Positions 1 through 12,464 of a stretch of DNA of 64,000 nucleotides are shown piece after piece. The stretch is from Diplosphaera chodatii (Eukaryota; Chlorophyta; Trebouxiophyceae; Prasiolales; Stichococcaceae). Within the stretch, counting starts at the first letter, position 1; every line of letters begins with the position of its first letter. The position numbers were made by a program, and so were the translations under genes. The stretch is taken from NCBI GenBank assembly GCA_032358165.1, contig JAALGY010000017.1:2790001-2854000 (forward strand), read 5' to 3'. Under the pieces are notes generated by a model that was given only the letters and a program-made list of their open reading frames with translations, ran no database searches and was not told the origin of the DNA.

Positions 1-82
1 ACAGCTGCTGTGGCAGCACACATCAGCCACAGGCATGCATGTGGTCGCTCCATGTGATTGCTCTATACATGCATGTGCTCAC

Positions 83-3000
83 CAGTATGCCTGGCCCAAC
101 ATTGCCGCCTGCTCCCAGAAGACCACCAAATCCGGCATGGTGTCAGGCATGATTTCTAGGATGAGGGTGTCAGGCCCCATCCACCAGTGATTGTGAAACG
201 ATCCGCCATGCGGTCCGACTAAAGCCAGCACCTACACCATGGATGCACCGAAGAATGACAGGAAGAGTGTGCATGTATCCAGACAGAGTTACACACAATA
301 TCACTTGCCACGGGCAGGTATGCTTGGTGTCTGTGTCAACCTCTTCGTTGAAGTAGCGCACAAGTGCGGGAAAATCAGCGAAGCTGCTGCTGTTGAACAA
401 CTCCAGCCGTTCGCCACGGCCACGCTCCGCCAACAATGCCTCAACCTGCAGGCATGCGATGCTGTCCGTGAGCCGCCTCAGCTCCTTCAATGCACAGCCA
501 GGCCACCACAGGAGTTAACATGGCATTGACCAACGAACTCTTGCGGCTGCCACACCAACAGACTGTTGGGCCATTGCTGGTGCAGATGGGGCAAAGCCTC
601 CATGTACCACGCTTGCAGTACTTCGTCCTCGTTGTGCACATGACGCCCGCCATTGACCATCCTGCCAGTGGCACCAGGCTTGCGTGATGCATACATCACG
701 ACCTGCACAGCGGCACATCTGCCCGCCTAGGGACACTGACAACCCTATAGTTTGTCAAAAGCAGCACAGCAATTCACTGTGCAACAAGGTGCTCTGCGTC
801 AGCGTGCGTACACCTGCCAGCCGCTGCAGAGCTTTGCAGTGCTTGCATGCCAGGCGAGTTTGCAGATGGTGGGCGGCACTAGACACCAACCTTCTTCTGC
901 TGCAATGGACCGCACGTGGTGCGGCCGGTCCGCGCGCCTGCCTGATGGCCTGTTCCGACAGCCGCAGCTCAAAGTACGGATGGATCAACGGCGCACGACA
1001 GGCATACACCAGCCGCCGAGCCAGCATCCCGGTCTGTGGCAGCCTGCACTGCACCAGACCTCATGGCTTCAGACCTGTACAAGCATATGCAGACCCTACT
1101 TTGCTGACAACATTTGCAGCGACTCCGATCATCGTGTTACGTTTGATGCAAATCAGACGTTTTGTAGGATGGCCACATCAATTTGTCACAGCAGCATCTT
1201 GCCTGGATGTGGGCCCGACCCCGTCTGCCGAGTCGGCAATGCCCACCGCCGCCCACAGGGCGGGCTGCCAGGGCGGCTCAGCGGCAACCGGAGGCCCGGT
1301 GACAACCACTGTGTGGTTGTCCAGCTGCTCTGCCGCCTGCATGTGCATTGGAGTCCAGTCCAGTTGCCCTTGACCACAGAAGGGCGGCGCAGGCTAGCTG
1401 GTCAGCAGCGGGCCGATGCCAGAAACAACAGCCTCAGATCATTGAGCGCCTATGCCATGCCTCAGCTTCTCTACGCATTTCCCGGCCATGCAAAGCAGAT
1501 GCCAAGCGGAAAGCGGTCCATCCTCATTGCAAAGAAGCCACCAGTGGTGCCAGCGTGCCTGCATGAGGACGTGGCTGGTACGGTCCAGCCAGTGCTGCCA
1601 GCTGCCGGCGTCGGGTGTCGTGGCGAGCACAACGCTGTCCGCCACGCTGTCTGGTGCGCCCAAGGACTCGGTGGAGCCCGTCGCAGCCGTCGCCCCGGGA
1701 CGGCTCGTACCAGAGCGCAGCATCCGGTCATCAGCGGCGGTGACCTCAGCCAGCAGACCGCTGTCTCCTGCAGCTGGACTGCTCGCATCGCCCTGTGCCC
1801 CCTGCTGCTGTGTTTGTGCTGATATGATCTCATCAGTACTGTTTGTTCCTGAGACTGAGGCTGCGGTGGTGCTGTCAGCTGTACTTTGCAACTCTGCTGG
1901 TGCTGCTGCTGCCGCTGCTGCCAGCGCCGTGGCAGCAGGCGCATCCCTCAGGCGCTTTGGGTACATGAATGGCGAGTGGTCCGAGCCAGGCTGCATGCAC
2001 GCCTCGTTATCCCAGCCGCCGGCATTCAGCATGGGCCGCAGAACAACATCGCTGAACACGAGCACCTGCGGGGTGGCTGCGAGCTCAGAGCACTCACAAG
2101 CATGTCAAGACGCATGCTGCCCGAGCTATCATAGCTCTTCCACTCCAGCAGCGTTGCATTCACAGCACCTGCCCACGCTGCCCGAGGTAGTGGACCCAGC
2201 CGTCTGAATTATGGCGTGCACGGTCTCCTGCGACATGGCCGTGCGACAGCCGCGGCTGCAGTGTCACAAGCCCCAAGGTCAGGTGGCAGCTCTACATGAC
2301 ACTGCCGTCACAGACAGCTGCTGCAGGATCAGACCCCTGCCCTTTCTGTGCAGCTCTGGCGAAGAGCATCTCCAGCTGGTTCGCACCAGCCACAGGCGCC
2401 GCTGCTCATCGTCGATGAAGCTGGGCTCCCGCAGCATGAAGTCTGGGTAGATCAGCTCCTGCGCCACCTGCACATAAAGCCATATGATCAGCGCGTGTGG
2501 CAGCAGACGCTGCGCACACAGCTTATGATTCTCGTGCCTCATACACATCATGCGTGAGGCACGCTGTGTCCATCGTGATCACTCAACTGCGATATCAGTT
2601 TACTCATTAGAACCCAACACCTCGGCGTGTCCACCGAAGGTTGGTGGTATGCAGAGCCCACCAGCAGGTTACTGTCGGCTGCTGAGCGCTGCCGGTAGCA
2701 GGGTGCCTCTGTGTCGCGCATCCAGGGCTGGCACTCTGACAGCACGGTCGGCGCCCACTGCGTGCTTTCCTGCAGATAATCCAGCTGGTAGGAACCTCGA
2801 GCTGCGGTCGCACGACTGCCAGGAAGGAGAGACATGTGGTGGGGAACCCCTCGGTACCGTCCATTGCTGCAACACGAATGATGTACGCAAGCCGTAGTGT
2901 TGGTCAGATGAGGTGTACCTGTCCAGGGTTGTCAGCCTGCAGTAGCCGCAACGGCACGGTCTTGGCGTCTGCATAGGTGTCGCGGCGACCACCGTCGCTC

Positions 3001-3253
3001 GCGACGCCGAACAGAGGTCTCCAAGCGCTGGCCGCTGCTTTCAGCGTGCCCACTGGCTGCAGTGTCGCTGCAGTGCAGGCCGCACCCCAGTAATGTACAG
3101 GTAGGATGGGTTGGCTCAGTAGGGGGTCCAGCTTCTGTCGGCAACTTGAAGGGCTGATGCGGTGTACGAATGGGTTGAATGTATCCTACCGGTGCGGATT
3201 TGGACGCCGAGCCAGAAGCTCAGGGCGCTGAGGCTGCACACTGCCAGCAGGAT
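83..3253 (-). CDS. GT61-family (DUF563) glycosyltransferase, GT61-a, partial
   Basis: Predicted type II Golgi/ER membrane glycosyltransferase, transcribed leftward and cut by the window edge. Exons in transcript order, phases matching: 3253-3190 (uncertain start), 3067-2919, 2784-2662, 2467-2387, 2255-2169, 2065-1559, 1336-1203, 1043-887, 702-535, 445-341, 231-83. The first visible exon encodes a hydrophobic anchor (ILLAVCSLSALSFWLGVQI). Near the C-terminus are VVMYASRK...NEDEVLQA (the family's R...NEdE strand) and VGPHGGSFHNHWWMGPDT followed by LILEIMP and FWEQAAMLGQAYW; these match the GT61 pattern VGpHGaglt...mp.gt.vlEi...la..lGl.Y. A Ala/Ser/Thr-rich insertion sits in exon 2065-1559. Two introns (1558-1337 and 1202-1044) need GC donors. 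The initiator Met and upstream exon(s) are unresolved, as is the C-terminus. GT61 members in eukaryotes include EOGT, POMGNT2 and plant xylosyl/arabinosyltransferases; the acceptor here is unknown. Confidence 0.75.
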
Positions 3254-4265
3254 CTGTGGATTGCAGCATTGTGATCGCAGTCCTGGCAGGCGGTTCCAGC
3301 GCGCTGCGGTTCACATCAACATGCACACACAGCTACAAAGGTCGCACGCTGAAGTTCCACAGCCGGTCTCGCACCAAGAACAGATGCAAAGGCTGTGGTG
3401 AGGATCACCCGAAACAACCAGAGCAAACGGGCAACCCAAACCAGGCTGAGATAGTGGCAGACCCTGCTCGATCAGAGTGCTGCAATACCTGTCGCTGAAA
3501 CGTTGCTGCCTGACGTATGTGTCAACGTCTCCCAACAAAAGCTCGCTGCGAACCGCTCTGCTGGTACGCCGTACTGGTCGCACATGTCATCTGCCACATG
3601 GCAACGATCTATAACAATACAGAGATGGCGGGAAGATTTGAACACCGCGGAGACTGAGCAGAGAGTGCATCCTCTTACAAACAGCACTGGATAGGGATGG
3701 GTTCCACATTTCATTGCTGTCATATATGCCTGATTGATGTGACCAGTGCAGCAAGCGGGCTGCAATCTCATTTGAAAGCCTTTTGTCGGAAGTCAGCGGT
3801 TCTAACAGGCACAGGGTTGCAGGTGGTCCAGAAACCAGAAGCGCAGGATGACTGCAAAAGGGGTTCGCGCAGGGGCAGTGCTTGACATCATACCGGGTGT
3901 CCGGTGCCTTGGCGCAAGTGTAGGGGGGCAAACTTCACAGGAGAACAACTGGTGTACATAAACAGCAGGTGAGGCTATGCGCAAGCTCAGCACCCGAGAA
4001 GCAGCTTGATTCTATGGCCACTGGATGCACTGTATTGGGCCGGCGCTTGCAGAGTAAAAAGGTTGAGGCTGGGTTAGTCATCAGGCCCCTGTGATGACGC
4101 AATTGTGTGAAGCCCCCACGAATGCACATGGCCGAGGAAGCAGTTGCAGTGCCAAACAGCTGCATGATGACATTTTGCAAGTGGATCGTCATGCGGACGG
4201 TGTGCCGTCATCAAGGCTGGCTCGGACCCTGTGAGATGGAGTGAAGCCGTTGATCTGCTGCCCAG
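3254..4265. other. Divergent intergenic region between the two GT61 genes
   Basis: About 1 kb separates the first recognisable exon of the minus-strand GT61 gene from the ATG of the plus-strand one. It should hold the missing first exon of GT61-a and both promoters. Short open frames occur, but none has a recognisable motif and I could not identify an ATG exon that joins in phase. Confidence 0.4.
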
Positions 4266-7200
4266 ATGGCTCGGCCTGGGCACCATTCCGTCAGACGGCG
4301 TGCTGGGCTGCTGCTGGCAAGCGGCGTTGCGAGCTTGTTTACCATTCTGGTGGTCCTGGGCGTGCAGCGGGGCGGCCTGCTGCCTCGGCAGACGAGGCTC
4401 CTGTTGTCATCAAAGGGTGCAGGTGCATGTTGCTCCCTTTTCCCCTGTGTGTCCGTCTCACCGCCCGGTGATGCATCTGAGACACAGAGTCATGCGTTGC
4501 GTCCGTACTGGGCAATTTCAGCGGTCTGCACAGGTTGATGTGATGAATGACCACCTACATAGATATGCAGCTGCAGGATCGAAATAGTCTCTAGCATCGT
4601 CCGAGCAGTGCGCCAGCCGCATGTCTAATAGAAGCAAGCAGCACGTGCTGCATGATGGGACGCTTTTTAACGGGCCGCACCGTGCTGCCAGTGTGATGCG
4701 CAGTGTATCAATGTACCGATGGGCAAAGCACAGAGATGTCTGTGGCACAAGTGCGTGAAGAAGAATGGTCTTGCTGAAGTGCAGACGCCAGTGAGGTCAC
4801 GAGCGCCCACGTGGGACGTAGCACCTTCTTCTGCCATGGGCATCGCGATCAGCGCCGGAAAGCTCTGTGCAATGTGCGGGCCGTGGCTGTGGCCCTCCGG
4901 CCGTCTGAACAGGCTCTCCTGGCTGTCTGCTGCAGGGGATGCGGTGGCTGCTGGGTGCCGAGAGAGCCCGCCGCCGCCGGTGCAGCACTGGCTGGATGCA
5001 GCAGCCGCGGGGATGGCGGCGAGGGGCGCCAATGTCAGCGACACCTGCAACCAGCAGGTGGTTCTGATCCCACACGTAGTCCAGCCATCTGGGGGCAAGC
5101 CTGCAAAGCAAGCCTCGGTTGCAGCAATGGCACTGCCGGGGTTGCGTCAGCAGCCACCAGGCCCTGCTTCTGAGCTGCGCATCACCGACCAGCACCAAGC
5201 GGCAGCAAAGCCCTGCGCTATGATGCAGTCCTCCTGGCCTTGCAGTCGCCGCACTTCCAGCGATGTTGACAGGCGTTAAAAGCTTCTGTTCAGAGCGCCG
5301 GTGAGCAGCTTGCCAGACAACAGATGCCAGCGGCACCCCCGACAGGGTTTGCAGTGGTCATGACCCACCTGGCAGGATGTGCTCCTGCTGCAGTTTGGCG
5401 AGGCGTTCATGCAGCAGTGGCTGGACGGCGAGGAGCCGGACGGGCAGCGCTTCTGCGCGCCTGGCGCCGACAGCCGCAGCGGCACCGTGATCCGGTGCCT
5501 CGAAAGGTGAGCATGGGTGTTTGGTGCCACCTGAGGCCCCTCGCAGAGACACCTGAGAGCACAAGCGCTGCCACACAGCACCCTTGGTGACGGTGGAAGG
5601 GGGTTAGGGCCAGCAGTATTGTCACGATCAAGCATGTGAGAGTTCAGCTGGGACCCACGGCTGCAGCCAGGATCTGCGCAACAGGGGGCGGGGGAGGCAA
5701 TGCTGTCATGCTGATGTAAGGTGGCCCATTGCGACATGAATTTGGCACACGTACAGCTGTAAGTGGCGCGAGTGCGAGATGTTCTGCTGGCATTCCATAG
5801 TTGGTGGACGCAGCGCATCAGAGAATGACCAGGGGAGCCAACTGGCTACTGATGTTGGCACGTTGGCCAGCCCTATCCCAGGCGTTGCCCTGTGTTCAGG
5901 TGCCCTCTCTGCTGATGCAGGGCCTCCAAAGAGGACAACACCTGGCCGCTGTGCTATGCTGCCGGCCCGATGCTGCTGGGGAGCGGCAGCAACGGCAGCG
6001 CCCTGCCCCAGGTGCTGCCACAGGAAGCAGAGAATCATGCCTAGGCCCATACATGTAGATCTGCCAGTCCGTCAGCTGGCACCCTGGATTGTGACTCTAA
6101 TATGGCGTGCACATTGCAGTGAACCAGATCGAAGGTCCTTTCTGATTCACAAAGTGCACACACTGGTCTGTGCACTGCAGTGTCACTTGCTGACCCTGGA
6201 GTGTAGGCTTCCTGTGATGACCGGTCAGCAAGACGGCCAAAGACAGGCAAGTGTCATGCAGAGACCGGCATCGAGATCGCTGCTGTGCTGCAACATGCAG
6301 GTTACCTATGCCTGCACAAGGGCAAGCGGGAATGCAACGGAGAGGCTGCTCCGCCGCTTCAGGGAGCACCCGGCTCCAGAGCAGCTGCTGCACCAGCAGG
6401 CGACATTTGACGACAGCGGCGCTGTGGCTCAGCAGTGCCGGACGGCCGACGTGATCAGCCACCCTGTGTTCATTCTGTCCAGGTGCTAGCCTCCGCTCCA
6501 GGCCTGTCCTGACCACCGGCTGCACCTGTCACCTGCCAGTCCTCGTGCAGGAACCCGATGCAAAAGCCAACATCGGTTCTGCACATGGCGTATGTAAGGC
6601 CCTGCTTGGCAGTGCAGACTTGTGCCGGCAGCATAAGCCTTGGCTGACATGCGATTGGCGTGCTACGAAGGTATGATGTTACCAACCTCTACCACTTCAG
6701 CGAGGACCTGGTGACGACCTTCATCAGCCTGCATCTACTGCAGCGCACAGAGCCAGATGCCGGTGAGCCACACCTGGTGACATGTGCCGGATCAACACGG
6801 TGGCTGGGTGCAGCCGAGTGATGTTCATGCCCTTGCCGACACATAGCCTAGGCCGCCTCATCAGATGCTCACTCCGACGCTGCTGCTGCTGCAGGGTGGG
6901 AGGGCGCGCAGCTGGTGATCGCAGATCAGCTGCCTGTGGGGCCCTTCCTGGAGATCTGGCAAGCCCTGTTCCCGGCGCATCCCGTGCGGTTTCTGTCAAA
7001 GGTGCGGCAGACCGCAGGCACCGCACCACCTTGCCAGTGCCTGCGTTCTTCTGCCTAGACAATACCCAGCTCATGGCAATAGCCATCAGGTACCACTGGG
7101 TATACTGGGTGATAGCATCACTTGGGTACCACTGGGTGTGGCCCAGTGCATCAAGCATTTGATGGCAATTGCACCGTGCTGATGTGTGGAATGCTTTAAG

Positions 7201-8717
7201 TACCCAGTACAGCTGTCTGTTACTGGCCACCGGATGCAGATGTGTTTTGCTATGTGCCTTGCAGTCAGGTGTGAGCGGAGGCATGTGTTCATGCATGATG
7301 CTTCTGGTGATGATGATGGCAAAGATCACGCTGTGCCTACTGAGTGTAGGACCCCTTTCCAGACGGCACCTGCCTTACGCGGGCCGCTTTCGGCGTGGCC
7401 GGCAACATCTCGCTGTTCAGCTACATCTGGGTGGGCAACCCCACCCAGTGCGAGTCGGTTGTCGTCCAGGTGCCCCCTCGTGTTGAGCCTTGCACCCTGA
7501 ACACGCGCATGTCGGTGCCGACAGGCCATATATGGATGTCCACTGTCTTTCTGATGCTTCAACATAGACCTGCTTCAGCGTGGGGTGTCACCACATCAAC
7601 TCTGGCCCTGCAGAAAAGTTTCCACCGCTGCTGTCAGTGTTGTCTGGCATGGCGTGACCATGGGCTTCTGCTCGCCCTGGCCTGCAGCTGTGCTGTTCAT
7701 GGCCATACCTACCACAATCCTGCGGCACACAGCTTCTGCAGAGGTCAGGGAGAAACGACTGTGGGCTGTTGCGTGCAGGCGCTGGCACTGTTCCTGCGGC
7801 GCCACTTTGGTCCGCAGCCGCTGCCGCCTTCGGAGCTGCAGCTTCCAGGCGGCGCCGGCGCCACTGCTGGCGGGTTTGTCATGGCCAACCGTGAGGTGAG
7901 GCGCATGGCACAATGCATGCCGACTGATCCCCTCGCGGCTGTATAGGTGTGTCGTGGTCGTCTGCATGAGCCTAATCGACAGGCAAGATGGCCCCCAGAG
8001 GCATCTGATCTGCTTGCAATCCGACCTGAGATCTCAAGCACTGTCCAATTTTGCATGCGTGTGTGATGCCTCGGCATATGTAGGGCAGCTCACGACAGTT
8101 TGCGTGGGATGCTTGCATCGTGAGACCAGCATATCACCATTGCAGGTGGAGGAGTTCGGTATACTGTACATCAGCCGCAAAGTCTTCGAGCACATCCGAC
8201 CCGGGGCCCTGACCGGGTGGCAGGTGATACCTCCATATCAACTGTTGCCACATGCCTGCTGCCCTGGGAGGCACTGAAGAGCATGTCAGTGGTCACGGGA
8301 CAGTGTTACAGCTCTGCTGGTTCTGGTGAATGTCCACGCAGAGTGCATGGGTATGACATTATTGCGTGACAACCCGCAGATGGGCCGGGTCATAGACAAC
8401 GATGCTGAGGTGGCCGCAGCCCTTGCAGCAGCAGTTGATGTGAGGCCCTGCGCAGTCTGCACAACCTGCAGCTGAGCAGCTGTTGTCCGACGTGTTTATC
8501 GAGTGATTCTTGCACAGCATGAACAGCATTCTGCGGCGAGCACTTCGTAGGAGACTGCCAGCGAACGGGCGACATGCATCTTGCAGGAATGGAACGCAGC
8601 AACTTGCATCTTGGGGCCGGATGACATTCCGTGGCTTGAAGGAGCGTCTGTTCCCGACCGGCGGCTGCTGGTGAGGGAGCAAATACAGCGGCAGCTGAGG
8701 CGTAGGGCCGAGCAGCA

Positions 8718-8749
<32 letters not shown>

Positions 8750-10085
8750 TGCTGGCAGACGAGCAGCCCAGACTGGAGCAGGCGCTTATTGGACATGGTG
8801 CCGAGGAGTCAGTGCGGTCAGAGTGGCGCCCGTCAGCAGCCAGACAGCTGCAGGGCGTTGGTGACGAGCAGTCGACAGCTGCACAAGATGGCGAGCAGCC
8901 GCAGGCCGGGACGTCGGGGGGCGAGGCAGAACAGGCGGCGGACAGTCAGCCAGACGACCAGCAGCAGGGGGCATCAGACCCTGGGCAGCCGGGGTGCCGC
9001 CCGGGCCGCCTGCTGTTTCGGCTGCGCACCATGGAGCTCAGCCTGTCGCCCCTGAGGTGGAAATCTCACCTCGTTCCAGTGATGTGTGCTGTTCGGGTGT
9101 CCAGACCGCTCACGCTGCTGCCGGCTGACGGTGCTGTCGTGGCACTGCGCCGGCTCGAGGACCCTGCCATGCAGAGTCCCGGCATGTGACTTCATTATCT
9201 GTCTGCAACCCTGAATGCAGGGACCAGCTGCAGGCTGTCACTGCCGCCCGGATCCTTGTCGGCGGCCATGGCGCAGCGCTGACCGATGTCATCGCGATGC
9301 AACCTGGCGCCGCCGCTCTGCTGGAGGTAGGTTGTTGGAGAACTACTGTGACTGCTGTGACGCTGACCCTGGTGGTGGCTCGTGCCCGCCTATGATGGCG
9401 AAAACATCGAGCAGCTTGTGAGAGCGCACACAGCTGTGCAGAGTCCGGGTCCCTGAGCCACCAGACAGGCGGTTCAGGGAACCACCAGGCAGTTCCACAC
9501 AGGCCACAAGGCACACAAGCAGGCAGCACCTGGCTGCGCTGCTGCAGGCTCGCCCCGCAAACCGAGCGGATTCTGGGGGCAGTTCATATTGGGTTTGTAA
9601 GACGCGTTCCAACTTACTGCCGCTACAGGTGCAGCTCCAGGGTTACTCGGGCAACCACCACTACCAGCGCCTGGCGACATACATGGGGGCGCAGTACCGT
9701 GTGGTGGTGAGCGCCTCTCATTGGACCCTGGGCTTGGGTTGGTTCGTGCCCGTCCTGTTGTACGTGCTGCTGCGTGACACGAGCACCACAGAGATTTCTA
9801 TCTTTGGGGAACTGGGCCGAAGCAGAGCTCTAGATGGCCCTTTGCGCCGTGCCATTCGCGGCACCCGCGACAAACAACAATCGCCACCACACCGATAGCA
9901 GTGCAGTGCGCCAATAACGGTGCGCGAAGTGCTTGCAGGAGGACTTGCCGCCGCCCAAGCTGAAGACCGGCCCTGTAGTGGCGGCACTGTCGCAGCTGAT
10001 GGACAGTATCGCAGAGGAGCACTACATGCGAGCCACAGGGCAGCCATTGCAATATGCTGCCGCTAGCAATAGCAGTAGCACGTGA
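4266..10085 (+). CDS. GT61-family (DUF563) glycosyltransferase, EOGT-like, GT61-b
   Basis: Predicted 665-residue type II membrane glycosyltransferase of the secretory pathway. Exons: 4266-4422, 4936-5057, 5376-5506, 5921-6011, 6301-6482, 6671-6762, 6895-7001, 7350-7469, 7779-7895, 8146-8223, 8587-9056, 9221-9326, 9629-9706, 9939-10085; the phases agree and the total is 1998 nt. Residues about 13-33 form a membrane anchor after an Arg-rich start (MARPGHHSVRRR), which decided the start. Family landmarks in order: YDVTNLYHFSEDL (about 229-241), ILYISRK (about 378), DQLQAVTAARILVGGHGAAL (about 557-576, the GT61 signature HGA.L) and YQRLATYMG. EOGT transfers GlcNAc to EGF-repeat proteins, but substrate cannot be read from sequence. 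Oddity: exon 8587-9056 inserts about 150 Gln/Arg/Ala-rich residues, including a run of ten Arg, between the ISRK and HGA motifs. The ends of exon 1 are less certain because GT at 4417 would also keep the frame. Confidence 0.88.
8719..8748 (+). repeat. (CGG)10 trinucleotide repeat coding poly-Arg
   Basis: Ten perfect CGG codons in frame inside the GT61-b insertion exon, flanked by CAG-rich Gln codons. This is a slippage-prone microsatellite in coding sequence, and its length is likely polymorphic. Confidence 0.9.
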
Positions 10086-10994
10086 TGGTACACTGTTACG
10101 TTGGGTGACCACTGATCCTATGCTTCCCCCGGGGGCGGCTGTTGCAAAGCAGACTGTTTCATCGGCAGCAAGCAGATAGCTGCTAGAAAGTGCCGATGCA
10201 AATTGCTGCACGTAGAGCTGTGCTGAGTGCGAGCTTCAGGCGTTGTCGCAGGTGCTTGGTTTGCGTTCATATGCATCTGGCGGCGCCAGCAACAGATTAG
10301 CAAACGGAGCTGAGTGGGGGCTGTTTATTTTGACAGCATTGACTTCTGGTGAACGTTGGTGTACAGTTGGCACATTGGGTCGGTCTGTCGAGTGCTGTGG
10401 TTTCATGGGCACATAAGTTGGTCACATTGTTTGCACTATTTATCGCCATGCTATCAGCACTTGTCGGATTCAGATGTTGTCAAGTAGAGCGCCGTGTATC
10501 AAACAGTAATAGTAAGCCTGATGCAGCCGTATTCATGATCAGCATGTGGCGACAGAGACAGCTTGCCAGCAGTGTTGTATTAGGACGGGATCTCCCGAAT
10601 TATGGGCTGAGGCCACCCAACACTGGACGGTCGTGTCGCCGGCACGACACCGGGAGCCCCATTGCAAGTTGAGATGCAGAGGCCATGCGTTTCTTCCTGG
10701 GGCGCCATGCCTAGGCCTCAATGGAGGTGCCATCGCTGTCATCAATGCCCTCCATAGCTTCTGCTTCGCTAGGCAGCACCCTGCAAAGCAATGCCCTGGA
10801 GGCATTCAGATTATGCGGTGTGCATGCAAGCGCACCCCAGTGCACATCATAGCAGCAGGAAGAGCAGGGCGCACAAGCGCATCTGACCCTGTCTGGCATG
10901 TGCTCCTGTCAGATGCAGGCTAGGCAAGGCTGCGGTACATCCCGCCCTTTCGCTACGCCTGTTGTCTCCCAGAGTTTGTGCTGCTGCTGTGTCC
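10086..10994. other. Convergent intergenic region, no gene seen
   Basis: Lies between the stops of GT61-b (plus) and the ycf20-like gene (minus). I see only short unsupported frames, and no clear TGTAA signal for either gene. Confidence 0.5.
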
Positions 10995-12464
10995 TCAGCC
11001 CTGGAGCTTCAGCGCGTCTGAGATGAGCGCAGCAATGACGCCCATCTTGAAGGCGTTGGCCAGCGCCAGCGGGTACGTCACTGTTTCCGCCTGATAGTAC
11101 ACATACGACACGACCTGCAGAAACACATGGTGTAGCTTGTCTTGTCTTCGCACAGTCCACGCCTTGATGCGACAAATGTGCAGCACATATGTATGAAGGC
11201 AGGCCGACAGGGGTGGTAATTACTTTGCGTCACCGAACCTAGTGCGGGAATCTGCTGTGACACTTGTGGCGCTGCGCACCTCGCAGAAGCCCACCGTCAC
11301 AGCGGCCGCCACCACATCATTGACGGCCAGCGTGCCAAAGGACAGCGACACCGTGTTGGCGCAGTAGAAACCTGCAGTTGTGCAGGGTGAGGCGAGCCTT
11401 TTAGCATCCTGCAGTGCTTAGCCTGCCGCAAACCAGCTGAGGCCTTCATGGCATTCAGGCGGCAGCAAAAGGGGCACGTCAGGGTGCCAAGAGGACAGCG
11501 TGAAGGGCGCCAGATTTGGGGCAGTATGTTGCAGCAGCTAGCACCTGCAGCGAAGGCGATGGCCAGCCACAGCCAGCGCCGCCCTGGGTGGTCGTCAAAA
11601 TAGCGGTCTGTGCGGGACGGCACCGCCAGCAGCGCCTCCGCCAGCCGCGTGCGCCGCCTGCAGATGTTCATGACCCCGTGTGAGACGCGGGGTTGAGGCA
11701 AGCGATGCACCAACGTGCAATGCCTCTTAGCCGCCTGCCCCTGCGGCGCATGGCCTGAAGCATGACCTGGAGATTCTACACCGGCTCTGCGGCTCACAGA
11801 GTGCTTGCTTTGTTGCAGGTTGCAAGGGTACGGCAGTCGCTGGTGTTTTCAATCCAACAATACTACATGTTCACCTGAAAGGCGGCGGCGGCGGCACAGC
11901 GGGGGGCTGTGCTATGCCGGCCTCTGCTGCCTGCTGTATGCCACCGACTGAGTCGCGGCCTCCACCGAATCTGCTTGCCTCCTCCGGTGTCAGGCCACCT
12001 CCTGCAGCATCATCAAAGTGCAGTCTGCTCGAACAGTTAACCTGCTTCACACGAGATCAGAAAGGTGCTGGGTCCGGCTTGAATAAGTTGACTGCCCGGC
12101 TGAGCGGTTGCAGCACACCTGCTCCTTGTGTGTCGCCGGCGCCAAAGCCGTCGTCATCATCCGGCGGCGATGGTGGGTTGCCAACCGCCTCCACTAGAAC
12201 GCCCCGACTGTAGCAGCAGATGCAGAACGTACACTCAATTCACTGAGCGGTCTACAGAGGTCAGCACATGAGCAACAGCCATGCAACACAATCATCTGCT
12301 CGAGTGCACAGCCCAGAGTGCGCACTTTCTCTTCCGTTGCCCTCGGTATCGCCTCGAGTTGCTACCAAAACCCCAAGCGCGCTGGACCTGATGCTGATGC
12401 AGCAAAGCTGCGCTGCCAGCAGCTTCTGGCCGAAGAGTCCTGGACGCTGTTGCGGCCGCAGCAT
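10995..12464 (-). CDS. ycf20-like: Ycf20-like chloroplast membrane protein (DUF565)
   Basis: Predicted 221 residues from six exons (transcript order 12464-12326, 12193-12119, 12001-11875, 11657-11545, 11371-11280, 11114-10995); 666 nt, phases consistent. The N-terminus (MLRPQQRPGLFGQKLLAAQ, then Ser/Arg/Ala-rich) looks like a plastid transit peptide. A Pro/Gly/Asp-rich linker follows, then a DUF565 core with hydrophobic stretches (WLWLAIAFAAGFYCANTVS and LAVNDVVAAAVTVGF). The C-terminal LALANAFKMGVIAALISDAL plus KLQG corresponds to the Ycf20 ending (lNaFKiGl...lDAFKL). Ycf20 is plastid-encoded in many algae; Arabidopsis nuclear homologues (NPQ7) affect non-photochemical quenching. Role here is inferred. 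The first exon is the least certain part: the join at 12326/12193 uses a weak CTAG acceptor. The gene sits head to head with the beta-COP gene. Confidence 0.82.

Noticed and set aside
3580..3690. Possible tRNA or tRNA-derived SINE on minus (GTGTTCAAATCTTCC)
   Set aside because: The T-arm does not pair, and no D-arm or anticodon arm is apparent.
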